DNA of 20,548 nucleotides from CAG-103 sp045112425 (GCA_045112425.1 JBGUHV010000019.1:1-20548), one strand, 5' to 3'; shown: positions 1 to 6,792, counted from the first letter of the stretch. Notes: a model not told the origin generated them from the sequence alone. Numbers and translations are program-made.

Positions 1-45
1 AAGCAGTTTTGAGCGAGCCATATTTCGTTCAGGCAAAATGAAATA

Positions 46-80
46 ATCCGGGAATCCTTGGTGGATTTCCGGATTTTTTT
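46..80 (+). terminator. Rho-independent terminator of a gene upstream of the window
   Basis: A 12-bp stem (46-57 with 63-74, one G-U pair, 5-nt loop) is followed by seven T residues on the plus strand. It would end a plus-strand transcript entering from outside the window. It is flanked by an imperfect inverted repeat, cagttttgagcg (4-15) and cgctcaaaacctg (105-117). Confidence 0.75.
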
Positions 81-130
81 CATGAAGTTTGGGCGGAATA
101 GGGCCGCTCAAAACCTGATACTTCCTTGTC

Positions 131-158
131 AGAGCCGCCCTAAAGCAGGCTCTCTTTT
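131..158. terminator. Hairpin downstream of the 174-aa gene
   Basis: AGAGCC (131-136) pairs with GGCTCT (148-153) across an 11-nt loop. On the plus strand it is followed by cttttg. On the minus strand, where the gene ends at 173, there is no T-run, so it is a weak terminator candidate there. Confidence 0.35.
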
Positions 159-172
159 GAAGCGTTAGCGGT

Positions 173-697
173 TTATTGGTCATTTTCCCGGACGCTCTCC
201 GGCCAGTAGCGGTGCGGGTCGGGGTCGTCCTCGCGCTCGCCGACGGCGATCTCAAAGCGCTTGATGAGCTCCGTGAGACCGAGCTTTGCGGTCATGAGCT
301 CGTTGTAGGCGAAGTTGTCGGTATAGCCGCGGTCCTTGCACTCGTCGAGCCCCTCGCGGATCTCGTCCTGCTCCATGATCGCGGTCTCATAGAGATCCTC
401 GAGCTTGCCGAGCTGCGTGGCGAGATCGTCTTCGTTGTCCTTGAGCGGATGCGCCGTTTCGAACCGGCGGCCGATGCGCACGATCGCGTTGTAGGCGGCC
501 TTGAGCATCAGGAGCGTCAGATCGCCCTCGGGGCCCATGTCGGAGGCCTGCGCGATGCCCTGCTCCATCTCCTGCACCTGCTCCATCCAGTACTGGTGCA
601 CGCCGAGGAGCTGGTCGAGACGCTCCTGCAGCTCCGCCTCGGGATGGCGGTTGGCGGAATAGCCGCCCTTCTTCAGTTTCTTGGTCAAACGATCCAT
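173..697 (-). CDS. Hypothetical 174-aa acidic helical protein
   Basis: I do not recognise this family. The product is 174 aa, soluble, without signal peptide or membrane segment. It has a basic N-terminus (residues 1-15, KKLKKGG) and an otherwise acidic, heptad-like helical body rich in E, L and Q, suggesting an alpha-helical bundle or coiled coil. The start is supported by GGAGG placed about 8 nt before ATG. It lies 18 nt downstream of the MFS transporter gene on the same strand, so both are probably one transcript driven by the promoter at 2303-2331. Its role may relate to the transporter, but nothing in the sequence shows that. The reading frame is intact and base composition matches its neighbours. 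Confidence 0.8.
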   Translation of the reverse strand: MDRLTKKLKKGGYSANRHPEAELQERLDQLLGVHQYWMEQVQEMEQGIAQASDMGPEGDLTLLMLKAAYNAIVRIGRRFETAHPLKDNEDDLATQLGKLEDLYETAIMEQDEIREGLDECKDRGYTDNFAYNELMTAKLGLTELIKRFEIAVGEREDDPDPHRYWPESVRENDQ

Positions 698-715
698 AAT
701 CTATCCTCCAAATTT

Positions 716-2269
716 TTAATCATCCACGTCGAGCGCCTCGAGCCCCTTCGCGGCCACGGGCTTGCTGTCGCCATGGCGGACGAACAGCATCGTGACGAAC
801 GCGAGCGCCACAAAGATCGTGGCATAGGGGAAGAGGACGGTCATGCCCATATGGTCCATCAGGAAGCCCGAGAACATGGGCGTGACGACCTGCGCGGCCA
901 TACTGGCGGTGTAGTAAAATCCGGTGTATTTGCCTACGTCCGCGCCGGAGCAGAGCTCCACGACCATCGGGAAGGAGTTGACGTTGATCGTCGCCCAGCC
1001 GATGCCCGCGAGGGCGAACATGAGGTTCATGAGCATCGTCGGGCTCTCCGAGCGGAGGAACGCCGCCACGCCGAAGGACACGCCGAGCATCACGACGCCG
1101 GCGAGAATCGTCTTCTTGCGGCCGACCTTGCTCGCCACGATGCCGACCGGCAGATACGAGATGATCGCCGCGGCCTGCGCGATGATGAGCGTGAGGTTGT
1201 AGTCCTTGTGCAGAATGTTCGAGGCGTAGACGGAGTATTTGCTCGTCACGGCGTTGTAGCCCATGAACCAGAGCACGATGGACGCGAGGATGAAGAGCAG
1301 CGACTTCTTCTCGCCCGCGGAGAGGCCGCGGCTCGCGCCGGGCTCGGCGTCCGGCTCGTCCTCCTCGATGCCGAAGCGCCTGGAGTCCTCGTGCATCTGT
1401 TTTACCAGCTTCGGTTCCTTCACCGTGAGCAGGAAAATGATGAGCGCGAGGAGCATCACGGCGGCGATCACGCCGAAGTAGACCTTGTAGCTCATGAGGG
1501 AGTTTTTCACGCTGCTGGTGGCGAAGACCATGCCGAGCGCCAGCACGAGAATGCCGCCCGCGCTGCCCATGAGGTTGATCACGGCGTTTGCCTTCGACCG
1601 GAGCGGCTTGATCGTCACGTCCGGCATCAGCGCCACGGCGGGGGAGCGGAAGGTCGCCATGGCGATGAGCGTAATTAAGAGCAGCGCAATGAAGAGAATG
1701 AGCGTGCTCGGGTTGTCCTTTGCGATCTGGTGTGCCACGGCCTGCCGCGCGGGCGTGACGTAGTTGGTGTAATCCGGGTTCGTGACAGTCTTCTCGTCGC
1801 CCTGGATCTGGCTCGTGATCTGGGTGAACTCCTCTTCCGTGAACACGTCGCCCAGCACGAAGGTCTCGCCGTCGGGCGTCTGCAGCGTCGCGTCCTGCTC
1901 AAGCTCGTAGATCTCCGAGAGCGCGGCGGGATCGTCGATCTTTGCCACGTCGCCGAGATTCTTCAGCTGCGCCGCGTCCACCAGCGAGAGCGACACGAAC
2001 GCCGCCACCGCGACGACGGTGCCCCAGAGGATGAACGGCGTGCGACGGCCCTTCGGGCTCCTGCTCTTGTCGGAGATGGCGCCGAAGAGCGGCAGCATGA
2101 ACAGCGCCAGAATGTTGTCCAGCGCCATAATCACGCCGGAGAGCGCCTGCGACATGCCGAATTTGTTCGTCAGAATGAGGGGGATCGTGTTGTCATACGC
2201 CTGCCAGAAGGCACAGATCAGGAAAAACGCGAGGCCCACCAATACGGTGCGCTTGTAGTTCAGTTTCAT
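716..2269 (-). CDS. MFS transporter, GPH/SLC45-like (MFS_2) sugar/cation carrier
   Basis: This 517-aa protein is an integral membrane carrier with about 12 hydrophobic segments. The MFS motif A region is clear (GAISDKSRSPKGRRTPFI, residues 63-80) and a second motif-A-like stretch, SKVGRKK, lies at 380-386 in the second half. The pattern DKSRSPKGRRTPF and a later GWATINVNSFPM stretch resemble GPH and SLC45-like sugar carriers, so a glycoside or sugar substrate is plausible but unproven. An unusual feature is a roughly 90-residue hydrophilic acidic insert (about 98-188) between two N-terminal transmembrane segments, expected on the outer face. The start is supported by GGAGG about 6 nt upstream of ATG. 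A sigma-A-type promoter lies just upstream, and the 174-aa gene follows 18 nt downstream. Confidence 0.85.
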   Translation of the reverse strand: MKLNYKRTVLVGLAFFLICAFWQAYDNTIPLILTNKFGMSQALSGVIMALDNILALFMLPLFGAISDKSRSPKGRRTPFILWGTVVAVAAFVSLSLVDAAQLKNLGDVAKIDDPAALSEIYELEQDATLQTPDGETFVLGDVFTEEEFTQITSQIQGDEKTVTNPDYTNYVTPARQAVAHQIAKDNPSTLILFIALLLITLIAMATFRSPAVALMPDVTIKPLRSKANAVINLMGSAGGILVLALGMVFATSSVKNSLMSYKVYFGVIAAVMLLALIIFLLTVKEPKLVKQMHEDSRRFGIEEDEPDAEPGASRGLSAGEKKSLLFILASIVLWFMGYNAVTSKYSVYASNILHKDYNLTLIIAQAAAIISYLPVGIVASKVGRKKTILAGVVMLGVSFGVAAFLRSESPTMLMNLMFALAGIGWATINVNSFPMVVELCSGADVGKYTGFYYTASMAAQVVTPMFSGFLMDHMGMTVLFPYATIFVALAFVTMLFVRHGDSKPVAAKGLEALDVDD

Positions 2270-2302
2270 ACCCTGCCTCCACTACCAGTTAGAGATGGAC
2301 TC

Positions 2303-2331
2303 ATTGTATAATAAAATGGTGCAGAATGCAA
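2303..2331 (-). promoter_or_regulatory. Sigma-A promoter for the MFS gene
   Basis: Read on the minus strand, TTGCAT (2326-2331) and TACAAT (2303-2308) are separated by 17 nt. It lies about 35 nt upstream of the MFS start codon. Confidence 0.7.
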
Positions 2332-2332
2332 G

Positions 2333-2354
2333 AAGCCCGCCGAAAGGCGGGCTT
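2333..2354. terminator. GC-rich hairpin, possible bidirectional terminator
   Basis: AAGCCCGCC (2333-2341), a GAAA loop and GGCGGGCTT (2346-2354) form a perfect 9-bp stem. The T-tracts on both sides are short, and it abuts the -35 box of the MFS promoter, so it may insulate that promoter from upstream transcription. Confidence 0.5.
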
Positions 2355-2390
2355 TGCGGTTGATCCAATGCAGGGGCGCCGCATCTCATC

Positions 2391-2490
2391 GTAGGGGTCG
2401 GCGTCCTCGACGACCCGTGCAGGGATCACCAATTTGATTACCAATCTCGGGCGAATTCGCACCGCACTCCTCGTAGGGGGCGACGACCCC
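2391..2490 (+). repeat. Composite dispersed intergenic repeat, copy 1 (about 100 bp)
   Basis: The unit begins gtaggggtcggcg, continues ctcgacgacccgtgcag, then accaatctcgggcgaattcg, and ends with a second gtagggggcgacg module. The same order of modules recurs at 20315-20412, and single modules recur at 3351-3372 (reversed), 6936-6962 (27 bases identical to 2391-2417) and 6982-7008. All copies are intergenic. The 2270-2684 gap otherwise holds only the MFS promoter and hairpin, and the remnant described next. Confidence 0.75.
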
Positions 2491-2505
2491 TGTCAAGCCC
2501 ACATA

Positions 2506-2540
2506 GGTAACACTTTGTCCAACAACATGGGTTACACTTT
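2506..2540. repeat. Short direct repeats of a possible mobile-element end
   Basis: GGTAACACTTT (2506-2516) and GGTTACACTTT (2530-2540) are near-identical and 24 bp apart, next to the 3' end of the putative remnant frame. Such repeats are typical of transposase binding sites near insertion-sequence ends, but this assignment is inference. Confidence 0.35.
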
Positions 2541-2684
2541 TTTGGGCGGCATTCTACGCCGCTTCTTGGAAACAATCAATCTCTGCTCAAGGTCAATCTG
2601 TGCAAATTCAAACGTACCATACTGCAAACCGACTACGCGCTCAGAGATGTAATTTACTAGTCTACAAAGGAAATACGGATTAGA
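2532..2684 (-). pseudogene. Possible remnant of a mobile-element ORF (C-terminal stump)
   Basis: A 50-codon open stretch on the minus strand ends at TAA 2532-2534. Its tail is very basic (SKKRRRMPPKKV), and the middle (LQYGTFEFAQIDLEQRLIV) reads like real protein. It has no start codon of its own. It is lower in GC than the neighbouring sequence and is flanked by short direct repeats at its 3' side. I think it is the C-terminus of a lost insertion-sequence protein, but cannot name the family. It lies in the same frame as the upstream 79-aa gene, separated only by that gene's TAA at 2685-2687, so an ancestral fusion or readthrough extension is an alternative. Confidence 0.35.
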
Positions 2685-2924
2685 TTATTCTTTGCTTGCT
2701 TTCTGTGCAATCTCCTCCCGCAGCGCGAGATGCTTCTGCTCCAGCTCCCGCCATTGCCTGTCGAGCGCCGTGAAGCGCTTGTAGGCGCGGAGCATCTCCT
2801 CGGAGTCGTAGGCTGCGCCGCGCTCCGCGAGGCGGCGCAGCGTCTCGCGCGCGGCGTAGACGTCCAGCCCGAGCCGGGCAAGCCGCGCGGCGGATTTGAG
2901 CAGCTGCTGTTTTTGATGATTCAT
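2685..2924 (-). CDS. Small hypothetical coiled-coil protein (79 aa)
   Basis: Not a family I recognise. The 79-aa product is charged and helical throughout (alternating L/A with R/E/Q), with no signal or membrane segment, and a probable coiled coil over residues 35-75. The start is supported by GGAAGAGG 5-12 nt upstream of ATG. It is divergently transcribed from the XRE regulator gene and shares a 107-bp intergenic region containing its own promoter and an inverted-repeat operator, so the regulator probably controls it. The codon use matches the high-GC neighbours, unlike the sequence just downstream. It does not look like a known toxin or antitoxin. Confidence 0.7.
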   Translation of the reverse strand: MNHQKQQLLKSAARLARLGLDVYAARETLRRLAERGAAYDSEEMLRAYKRFTALDRQWRELEQKHLALREEIAQKASKE

Positions 2925-2943
2925 AGCTTCGCCTCTTCCTTTT

Positions 2944-2980
2944 AGGCTATGTATAGCCTGAATAGTAGCATGGGTAGCCT
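2944..2980. promoter_or_regulatory. Operator: inverted repeat plus a third half-site
   Basis: AGGCTA (2944-2949) and TAGCCT (2954-2959) form an inverted repeat with a TGTA spacer. A further TAGCCT lies at 2975-2980, 21 bp (two helical turns) after the second half. The first pair lies just downstream of the -10 box of the 79-aa gene promoter and the third half-site lies in its spacer, a position suited to repression by the adjacent XRE protein. Confidence 0.6.
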
Positions 2981-2990
2981 ACTTTTGCAA
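2962..2990 (-). promoter_or_regulatory. Promoter of the 79-aa gene
   Basis: On the minus strand TTGCAA (2985-2990) and TACTAT (2962-2967) are spaced by 17 nt. The promoter is interleaved with the operator half-sites. Confidence 0.6.
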
Positions 2991-3031
2991 GCTGGATTCT
3001 ATATGCTTGCAGGAGAAAGGGCGGCGATTCC

Positions 3032-3274
3032 ATGGACACGATCACGGTCATCAAAAATCGGATTATGAGCCTGTGCGCAGAACGCAATATTACCATCAAC
3101 AAGCTCGCCACGATGTGCGCGCTGCCGCCGTCATCGGTCAAGAACATTCTGTACGGCAGAAGCACCGATCCGAAAATCCTGACGATCAAAAAGCTCTGCG
3201 ACGGGCTGGATATGACGCTGGGTGAGTTTTTCTCCACGCCGGAGTTTGACGCGCTGGAGCAGGAAATTCAATAA
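3032..3274 (+). CDS. XRE-family helix-turn-helix regulator (80 aa)
   Basis: An 80-aa protein consisting almost entirely of a Cro/CI-type helix-turn-helix domain (about residues 5-68): IKNRIMSLCAERNITINKLA, then PPSSVKNILYG as the recognition region, then a DPKILTIKKLCDGLDMTLGEFF ending. Such small proteins act as DNA-binding repressors, usually dimers. The start is supported by AGGAG about 15 nt before ATG, which is a long spacing, with a GGGCGG closer in. It is divergent from the 79-aa gene across a region with TAGCCT half-sites, which are its likely operator and may also give autoregulation. It ends at a 12-bp hairpin. Confidence 0.85.
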   Translation: MDTITVIKNRIMSLCAERNITINKLATMCALPPSSVKNILYGRSTDPKILTIKKLCDGLDMTLGEFFSTPEFDALEQEIQ

Positions 3275-3282
3275 TGAAAAAA

Positions 3283-3327
3283 GAGGCGAATTCGACCAAT
3301 CGGTGCGAATTCGCCTCACGTTTATTT
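3283..3327 (+). terminator. Hairpin terminator after the XRE gene, built from repeat sequence
   Basis: GAGGCGAATTCG (3283-3294) pairs perfectly with CGAATTCGCCTC (3306-3317) over an 11-nt loop, followed by acgtttattt. The right arm read on the minus strand, aggcgaattcgcaccg, matches a module of the dispersed repeat at 2448-2465 and 20373-20390, so the terminator appears to be derived from that repeat. Confidence 0.6.
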
Positions 3328-3350
3328 GGATTGAAAACGGTTCTGCGCGA

Positions 3351-3372
3351 GCCGCCGGGGCGTCGGCCCCTG
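3351..3372 (-). repeat. Dispersed repeat module, reversed copy
   Basis: Read on the minus strand this is caggggccgacg followed by ccccggcggc, closely matching 20315-20338. The rest of 3275-3458 shows only this module, the hairpin at 3283 and no gene. Confidence 0.6.
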
Positions 3373-3458
3373 CGGTGTGAATGCGCCGGGGTTCGGCGTG
3401 GACATTTACTCCGTCCACGCCATTTTCCGTCGAAACTGCCAAAAATTAGTAACCCTTG

Positions 3459-3487
3459 TTGACTTCAATTGGCCGCAGTGCTATATT
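3459..3487 (+). promoter_or_regulatory. Strong sigma-A promoter of the sugar ABC operon
   Basis: TTGACT (3459-3464) and TATATT (3482-3487) are separated by 17 nt. It lies about 63 nt upstream of the binding-protein start. Confidence 0.85.
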
Positions 3488-3494
3488 ATGTCAG

Positions 3495-3514
3495 GCGGGG
3501 AGTTGTGACCCCGC
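3495..3514 (+). promoter_or_regulatory. 5'-leader hairpin before the binding-protein gene
   Basis: GCGGGG (3495-3500) pairs with CCCCGC (3509-3514) across an 8-nt loop at the very start of the predicted transcript. It may stabilise the mRNA 5' end. No T-run follows, so it is not a terminator. Confidence 0.4.
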
Positions 3515-3549
3515 GGGACTTACAATTTGAAAAGGAGATGCACAAACCC

Positions 3550-4866
3550 ATGAAGAAAACACTTGCATTGGTTCTGGCGCTGGTTCTCTGCCTCGCGCTG
3601 CTCGCTGGCTGCGGCAGCAAGCAGGAGCCTGCTCAGGGCTCTGCCGAGCCCGCCGGCGATGCTTCCAACGGCTCCGTCTACTGGCTGAACTTCAAGCCCG
3701 AGTCTGACGAGGTCCTGCAGGAAGTCGCCAAGATGTACACCGAGGAGACCGGCGTGCCCGTCAAGGTCGTCACCGCCGCCTCCGGCACCTACAACCAGAC
3801 CCTCATGAGCGAGAGGGACAAGCCCTCTCCTCCGACCCTCTTCGTCATCGGCAACCAGGACGCCGTCAAGGAGTGGGGCGACTACGCCCTCGACCTGAAC
3901 GGCACCCCGATCGCCGAGCAGCTCAACACCGACGCCTATCAGCTCTTTGACGCCGACGGCAAGCTCTGCTCCATCGGCTACTGCTACGAGTGCTACGGCC
4001 TCATTGTGAACCCCGACCTCATTGAGCAGGCCGGCCACACGATGGACGAGATCAAGAACTTTGAGAGCCTCAAGGCCGTCGTGGAGGACATCCACGCCCG
4101 CGCTGAGGAGCTCGGCTTCGACGCCTTCACCTCCTGCGACATGGACGACTCCTCCTCCTGGCGCTTCACCGGCCACATGGCCAACCTCGAGTACTACTAC
4201 GAGGAGCAGGCCGCCGGCGCTGCCTGGACCGAGTGCCCCGCGAGCATCACGGGCGCTTACCTCGACAACTTCAAGAACCTCTATGACCTCTGCGTCACCA
4301 ACAGCCTGACCGACCGCAAGGATCTGGCCACCGGCGGCCACGACGCCGAGAACGAGTTCATCTCCGGCAAGGCTGCCTTCTTCGTCAACGGCTCCTGGGA
4401 GTACGCTGCCGTCTCCGAGGCCGTGCCGAACGCCACCATGATTCCTTACTACTGCGGCGTGCAGGGTGAGGAGAAGGCCGGTCTGAACTGCGGCACCGAG
4501 AACTACTGGGCCATCAACAGCGCCGCCTCCGAGGCCGACCAGCAGGCCACCATGGACTTCATGGTCTGGTGCGTCACCGATCCCGAGGCCTCCCGCATGC
4601 TCGTCGACACCTTCGGCGTCATGCCCTATAAGCAGGCTGCCGAGAGCACCAACGGCTTCCTCGCCGCCGCCGACGCCTACACCGCCGCCGGCAACTACGT
4701 CATGGACTGGGCCACGAACTATCAGCCCAACGTCGATGAGTATCGCGCCGCCCTCGTCTCCGCTCTGAACGCCTACAACGCCGATCCCACCGACGCGAAC
4801 TGGGATCTCGTCAAGACTGCGTTCGTGGACGGCTGGGCTGCCCAGTACGCCGCCGTGAACGGCTAA
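3550..4866 (+). CDS. Extracellular sugar-binding lipoprotein of an ABC importer
   Basis: This 438-aa protein is the substrate-binding subunit of a carbohydrate ABC importer (family 1 solute-binding protein). A lipoprotein signal with lipobox LAGC gives lipidated Cys21, followed by a Gly/Ser/Ala/Glu linker to about residue 42 and then the binding domain. The typical FVNGSWEYAAV and ENYWAIN stretches are visible. Maltodextrin-type substrates are inferred from the downstream 4-alpha-glucanotransferase. I chose ATG 3550 because the basic MKKTLAL signal start follows it and AAAGGAG lies 13 nt upstream. An in-frame ATG at 3538 is too close to that site. Codon use is strikingly biased to C-ending codons (GCC, CTC, AAC), a sign of very high expression. 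A hairpin separates it from the permeases. Confidence 0.9.
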   Translation: MKKTLALVLALVLCLALLAGCGSKQEPAQGSAEPAGDASNGSVYWLNFKPESDEVLQEVAKMYTEETGVPVKVVTAASGTYNQTLMSERDKPSPPTLFVIGNQDAVKEWGDYALDLNGTPIAEQLNTDAYQLFDADGKLCSIGYCYECYGLIVNPDLIEQAGHTMDEIKNFESLKAVVEDIHARAEELGFDAFTSCDMDDSSSWRFTGHMANLEYYYEEQAAGAAWTECPASITGAYLDNFKNLYDLCVTNSLTDRKDLATGGHDAENEFISGKAAFFVNGSWEYAAVSEAVPNATMIPYYCGVQGEEKAGLNCGTENYWAINSAASEADQQATMDFMVWCVTDPEASRMLVDTFGVMPYKQAAESTNGFLAAADAYTAAGNYVMDWATNYQPNVDEYRAALVSALNAYNADPTDANWDLVKTAFVDGWAAQYAAVNG

Positions 4867-4900
4867 GCAAGCACATACAAACCAACGCATCACACATCAG

Positions 4901-4927
4901 GGGGCGGGCGATTTCGCCCGCCCCTTT
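4901..4927 (+). terminator. Intercistronic GC-rich hairpin (partial terminator or RNA stabiliser)
   Basis: GGGGCGGGCG (4901-4910), loop ATTT and CGCCCGCCCC (4915-4924) form a perfect 10-bp stem followed by only TTTC. It lies between the binding-protein gene and the permease genes, where such structures commonly keep binding-protein mRNA more abundant than permease mRNA. Confidence 0.65.
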
Positions 4928-4954
4928 CATCAACCCTCTGAGAGGAGTGATCCC

Positions 4955-5893
4955 TTGAGCAGGAAAAAAGACAACCCCAACCGCGTCAGAAAACGCGACA
5001 AGCACCCTGCCGGCCAGCCGCTGAAAAAGCCCATGCGCAAGTGGTCGTGGCTGTTTCTCGGCCCGGTCACGGCGGCCTTCATCATCGGCTTCGTCTGGCC
5101 GTTCATTCAGGGCATCTATCTGTCCATGTGCAGCTTCAAGCTCATCCGGGACGCAAAATTCATTGGCTTCGGAAACTATCTCACCGCGCTGAAGGACGCG
5201 ACGTTCGTCCATGCCTTCTGGTATACGGCGCTCTTCGCCGTGGTGAGCGTGATATTGATTAACGTCCTCGCCTTCGCCGTGGCCTATGTGCTCACGCAGG
5301 GCATCCGCGGCTCGAACCTCTACCGCACGGTCTTCTTCATGCCGAACCTCATCGGCGGCATCGTGCTGGGCTACATCTGGAGCATGATCTTCGACGGCAT
5401 TCTCTCGCGCTACGGAACTTCCATCCTCATGGAGACGCGCTTCGGCTTCTGGGGATTGATCATCCTCATGTGCTGGCAGCAGATCGGCTATATGATGATC
5501 ATCTACATCGCGGGCCTGCAGGCCGTGCCGGACGATATGCTCGAGGCCGCGCGCATCGACGGCGCCACGAAGTGGCAGACGCTCTGGCACATCACGATCC
5601 CGAACGTGATGCCCTCGATCACGATCTGCACCTTCCTCAGCCTCACGAACGGCTTCAAGCTCTTCGACCAGAACCTCGCCCTCACGGGCGGCCAGCCGTT
5701 CATCATCCAGCCGGACGGCACGAACATCAAGACGACCGAGATGCTGGCGCTGAACATTTATAACACGTTCTACAGCTCCAACTCCGCCTCCAAGGGCGTG
5801 GCGCAGTCGAAGGCCGTCATCTTCTTCATCCTCGTGGCGACGCTCGGTCTCATCCAGCTCGCCTATACCCGCAAGAGGGAGGTGCAGCAGTAA
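4955..5893 (+). CDS. Sugar ABC transporter permease (MalF/UgpA type)
   Basis: A 312-aa inner-membrane subunit with a basic N-terminal tail of about 30 residues and six predicted membrane helices. The cytoplasmic EAA loop that docks with the ATPase is clear at about residues 197-220 (EAARIDGATKWQTLWHITIP). The start is a TTG at 4955, supported by GAGAGGAG at a good distance; no nearby ATG fits better. Its TAA overlaps the ATG of the next permease by one base (TAATG), indicating translational coupling and an obligate heterodimer. No ATPase gene is present here, so a shared MsmX/MsmK-type ATPase encoded elsewhere is expected, as is common for Firmicutes sugar importers. Confidence 0.92.
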   Translation: MSRKKDNPNRVRKRDKHPAGQPLKKPMRKWSWLFLGPVTAAFIIGFVWPFIQGIYLSMCSFKLIRDAKFIGFGNYLTALKDATFVHAFWYTALFAVVSVILINVLAFAVAYVLTQGIRGSNLYRTVFFMPNLIGGIVLGYIWSMIFDGILSRYGTSILMETRFGFWGLIILMCWQQIGYMMIIYIAGLQAVPDDMLEAARIDGATKWQTLWHITIPNVMPSITICTFLSLTNGFKLFDQNLALTGGQPFIIQPDGTNIKTTEMLALNIYNTFYSSNSASKGVAQSKAVIFFILVATLGLIQLAYTRKREVQQ

Positions 5894-6753
5894 TGGACAA
5901 GGGCAAAACCCTCTCCGCCGAACGGCGGCGCAAAACGATCATGTCTGTGGTGCTCGCGGTCATCTGCATCATCTACGTCCTGCCGGTGCTCACCGTGGTC
6001 ATCAACTCGTTTAAGTACAACACCTACGTCAAGACCGACACCTTCGCCCTCCCCCTCGGGGAGATGTGGGCCGGCTTCAAGAACTTCATCAAGGGCATGA
6101 CCTTCGGCAACTACCCGTTCTGGAAGAGCGCGGCCTACAGCCTCTCGATCACCGTGCTCTCCACGGCGCTCATTCTGCTCTTCACCTCCATGGCCGCGTG
6201 GTACATCGCCCGCGTGGACTCCCTCATCTGCAAGGCGATCTATTACCTCTGCGTGTTCTCCATGGTCGTGCCGTTCCAGATGGTCATGTTCACCCTCTCC
6301 AAGACGGCGGACAAGCTCCATCTGAACACGCCGTGGACGATCCCGATTGTCTATCTCGGCTTCGGCGCGGGGCTCGCGATCTTCATGTTCGTCGGCTTCG
6401 TCAAGTCGATCCCGATTGAGATCGAGGAGGCCGCCGCAATCGACGGCTGCGGCCCGATCCGCACGTTCTTCTCGGTCGTCCTGCCGATGCTCAAGCCCAC
6501 CATGATCTCCGTCGGCATTCTCGAGATCATGTGGGTCTGGAACGACTATCTGCTCCCCGCGCTCGTGCTGGACATCAATGAGTACCGCACGATCCCGATC
6601 CATATCCAGTACCTCAAGGGCAGCTACGGCACGGTCGACCTCGGCGCCACGATGGCGCTCATCCTCATGAGCATCATCCCGGTCATTGTCTTCTACCTCC
6701 TGTGCCAGAAGCACATTATTAAAGGTGTGGCGGCAGGCGCGGTCAAAGGCTGA
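5893..6753 (+). CDS. Sugar ABC transporter permease (MalG/UgpE type)
   Basis: A 286-aa inner-membrane subunit with six predicted helices, partner of the permease encoded immediately upstream. The EAA loop lies at about residues 179-201 (EAAAIDGCGPIRTFFSVVLP), and the WVWNDYLLP motif typical of MalG-type subunits follows it. The start codon overlaps the stop of the upstream gene by one base. The stop is followed within 4 nt by a long perfect hairpin and then about 250 bp of repeat-rich sequence before the glucanotransferase gene. The substrate is inferred from context only. Confidence 0.92.
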   Translation: MDKGKTLSAERRRKTIMSVVLAVICIIYVLPVLTVVINSFKYNTYVKTDTFALPLGEMWAGFKNFIKGMTFGNYPFWKSAAYSLSITVLSTALILLFTSMAAWYIARVDSLICKAIYYLCVFSMVVPFQMVMFTLSKTADKLHLNTPWTIPIVYLGFGAGLAIFMFVGFVKSIPIEIEEAAAIDGCGPIRTFFSVVLPMLKPTMISVGILEIMWVWNDYLLPALVLDINEYRTIPIHIQYLKGSYGTVDLGATMALILMSIIPVIVFYLLCQKHIIKGVAAGAVKG

Positions 6754-6757
6754 CGCC

Positions 6758-6792
6758 TCAAACCAGAGCTTGCTCTGCAAGCTCTGGTTTGA
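6758..6792 (+). terminator. Perfect 16-bp hairpin after the permease genes
   Basis: TCAAACCAGAGCTTGC (6758-6773) pairs with GCAAGCTCTGGTTTGA (6777-6792) around a 3-nt loop. There is no T-run afterwards, so it may be an mRNA 3'-end stabiliser or repeat element rather than a classical terminator. Confidence 0.5.

Noticed and set aside
176..1678. 500-codon plus-strand open frame opposite the 174-aa and MFS genes
   Set aside because: Composition is typical of an antisense shadow in high-GC DNA (runs of H, R, E, V) and it spans two well-supported minus-strand genes.
2685..3274. Toxin-antitoxin pair formed by the 79-aa gene and the XRE gene
   Set aside because: The genes are divergent, not in one operon, and the 79-aa protein has no toxin-family motif.
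3330..3345. ttgaaaacggttctg as a CcpA cre site for the sugar operon
   Set aside because: It mismatches the cre consensus at the last two informative positions and is over 110 bp upstream of the -35 box. Too weak to call.
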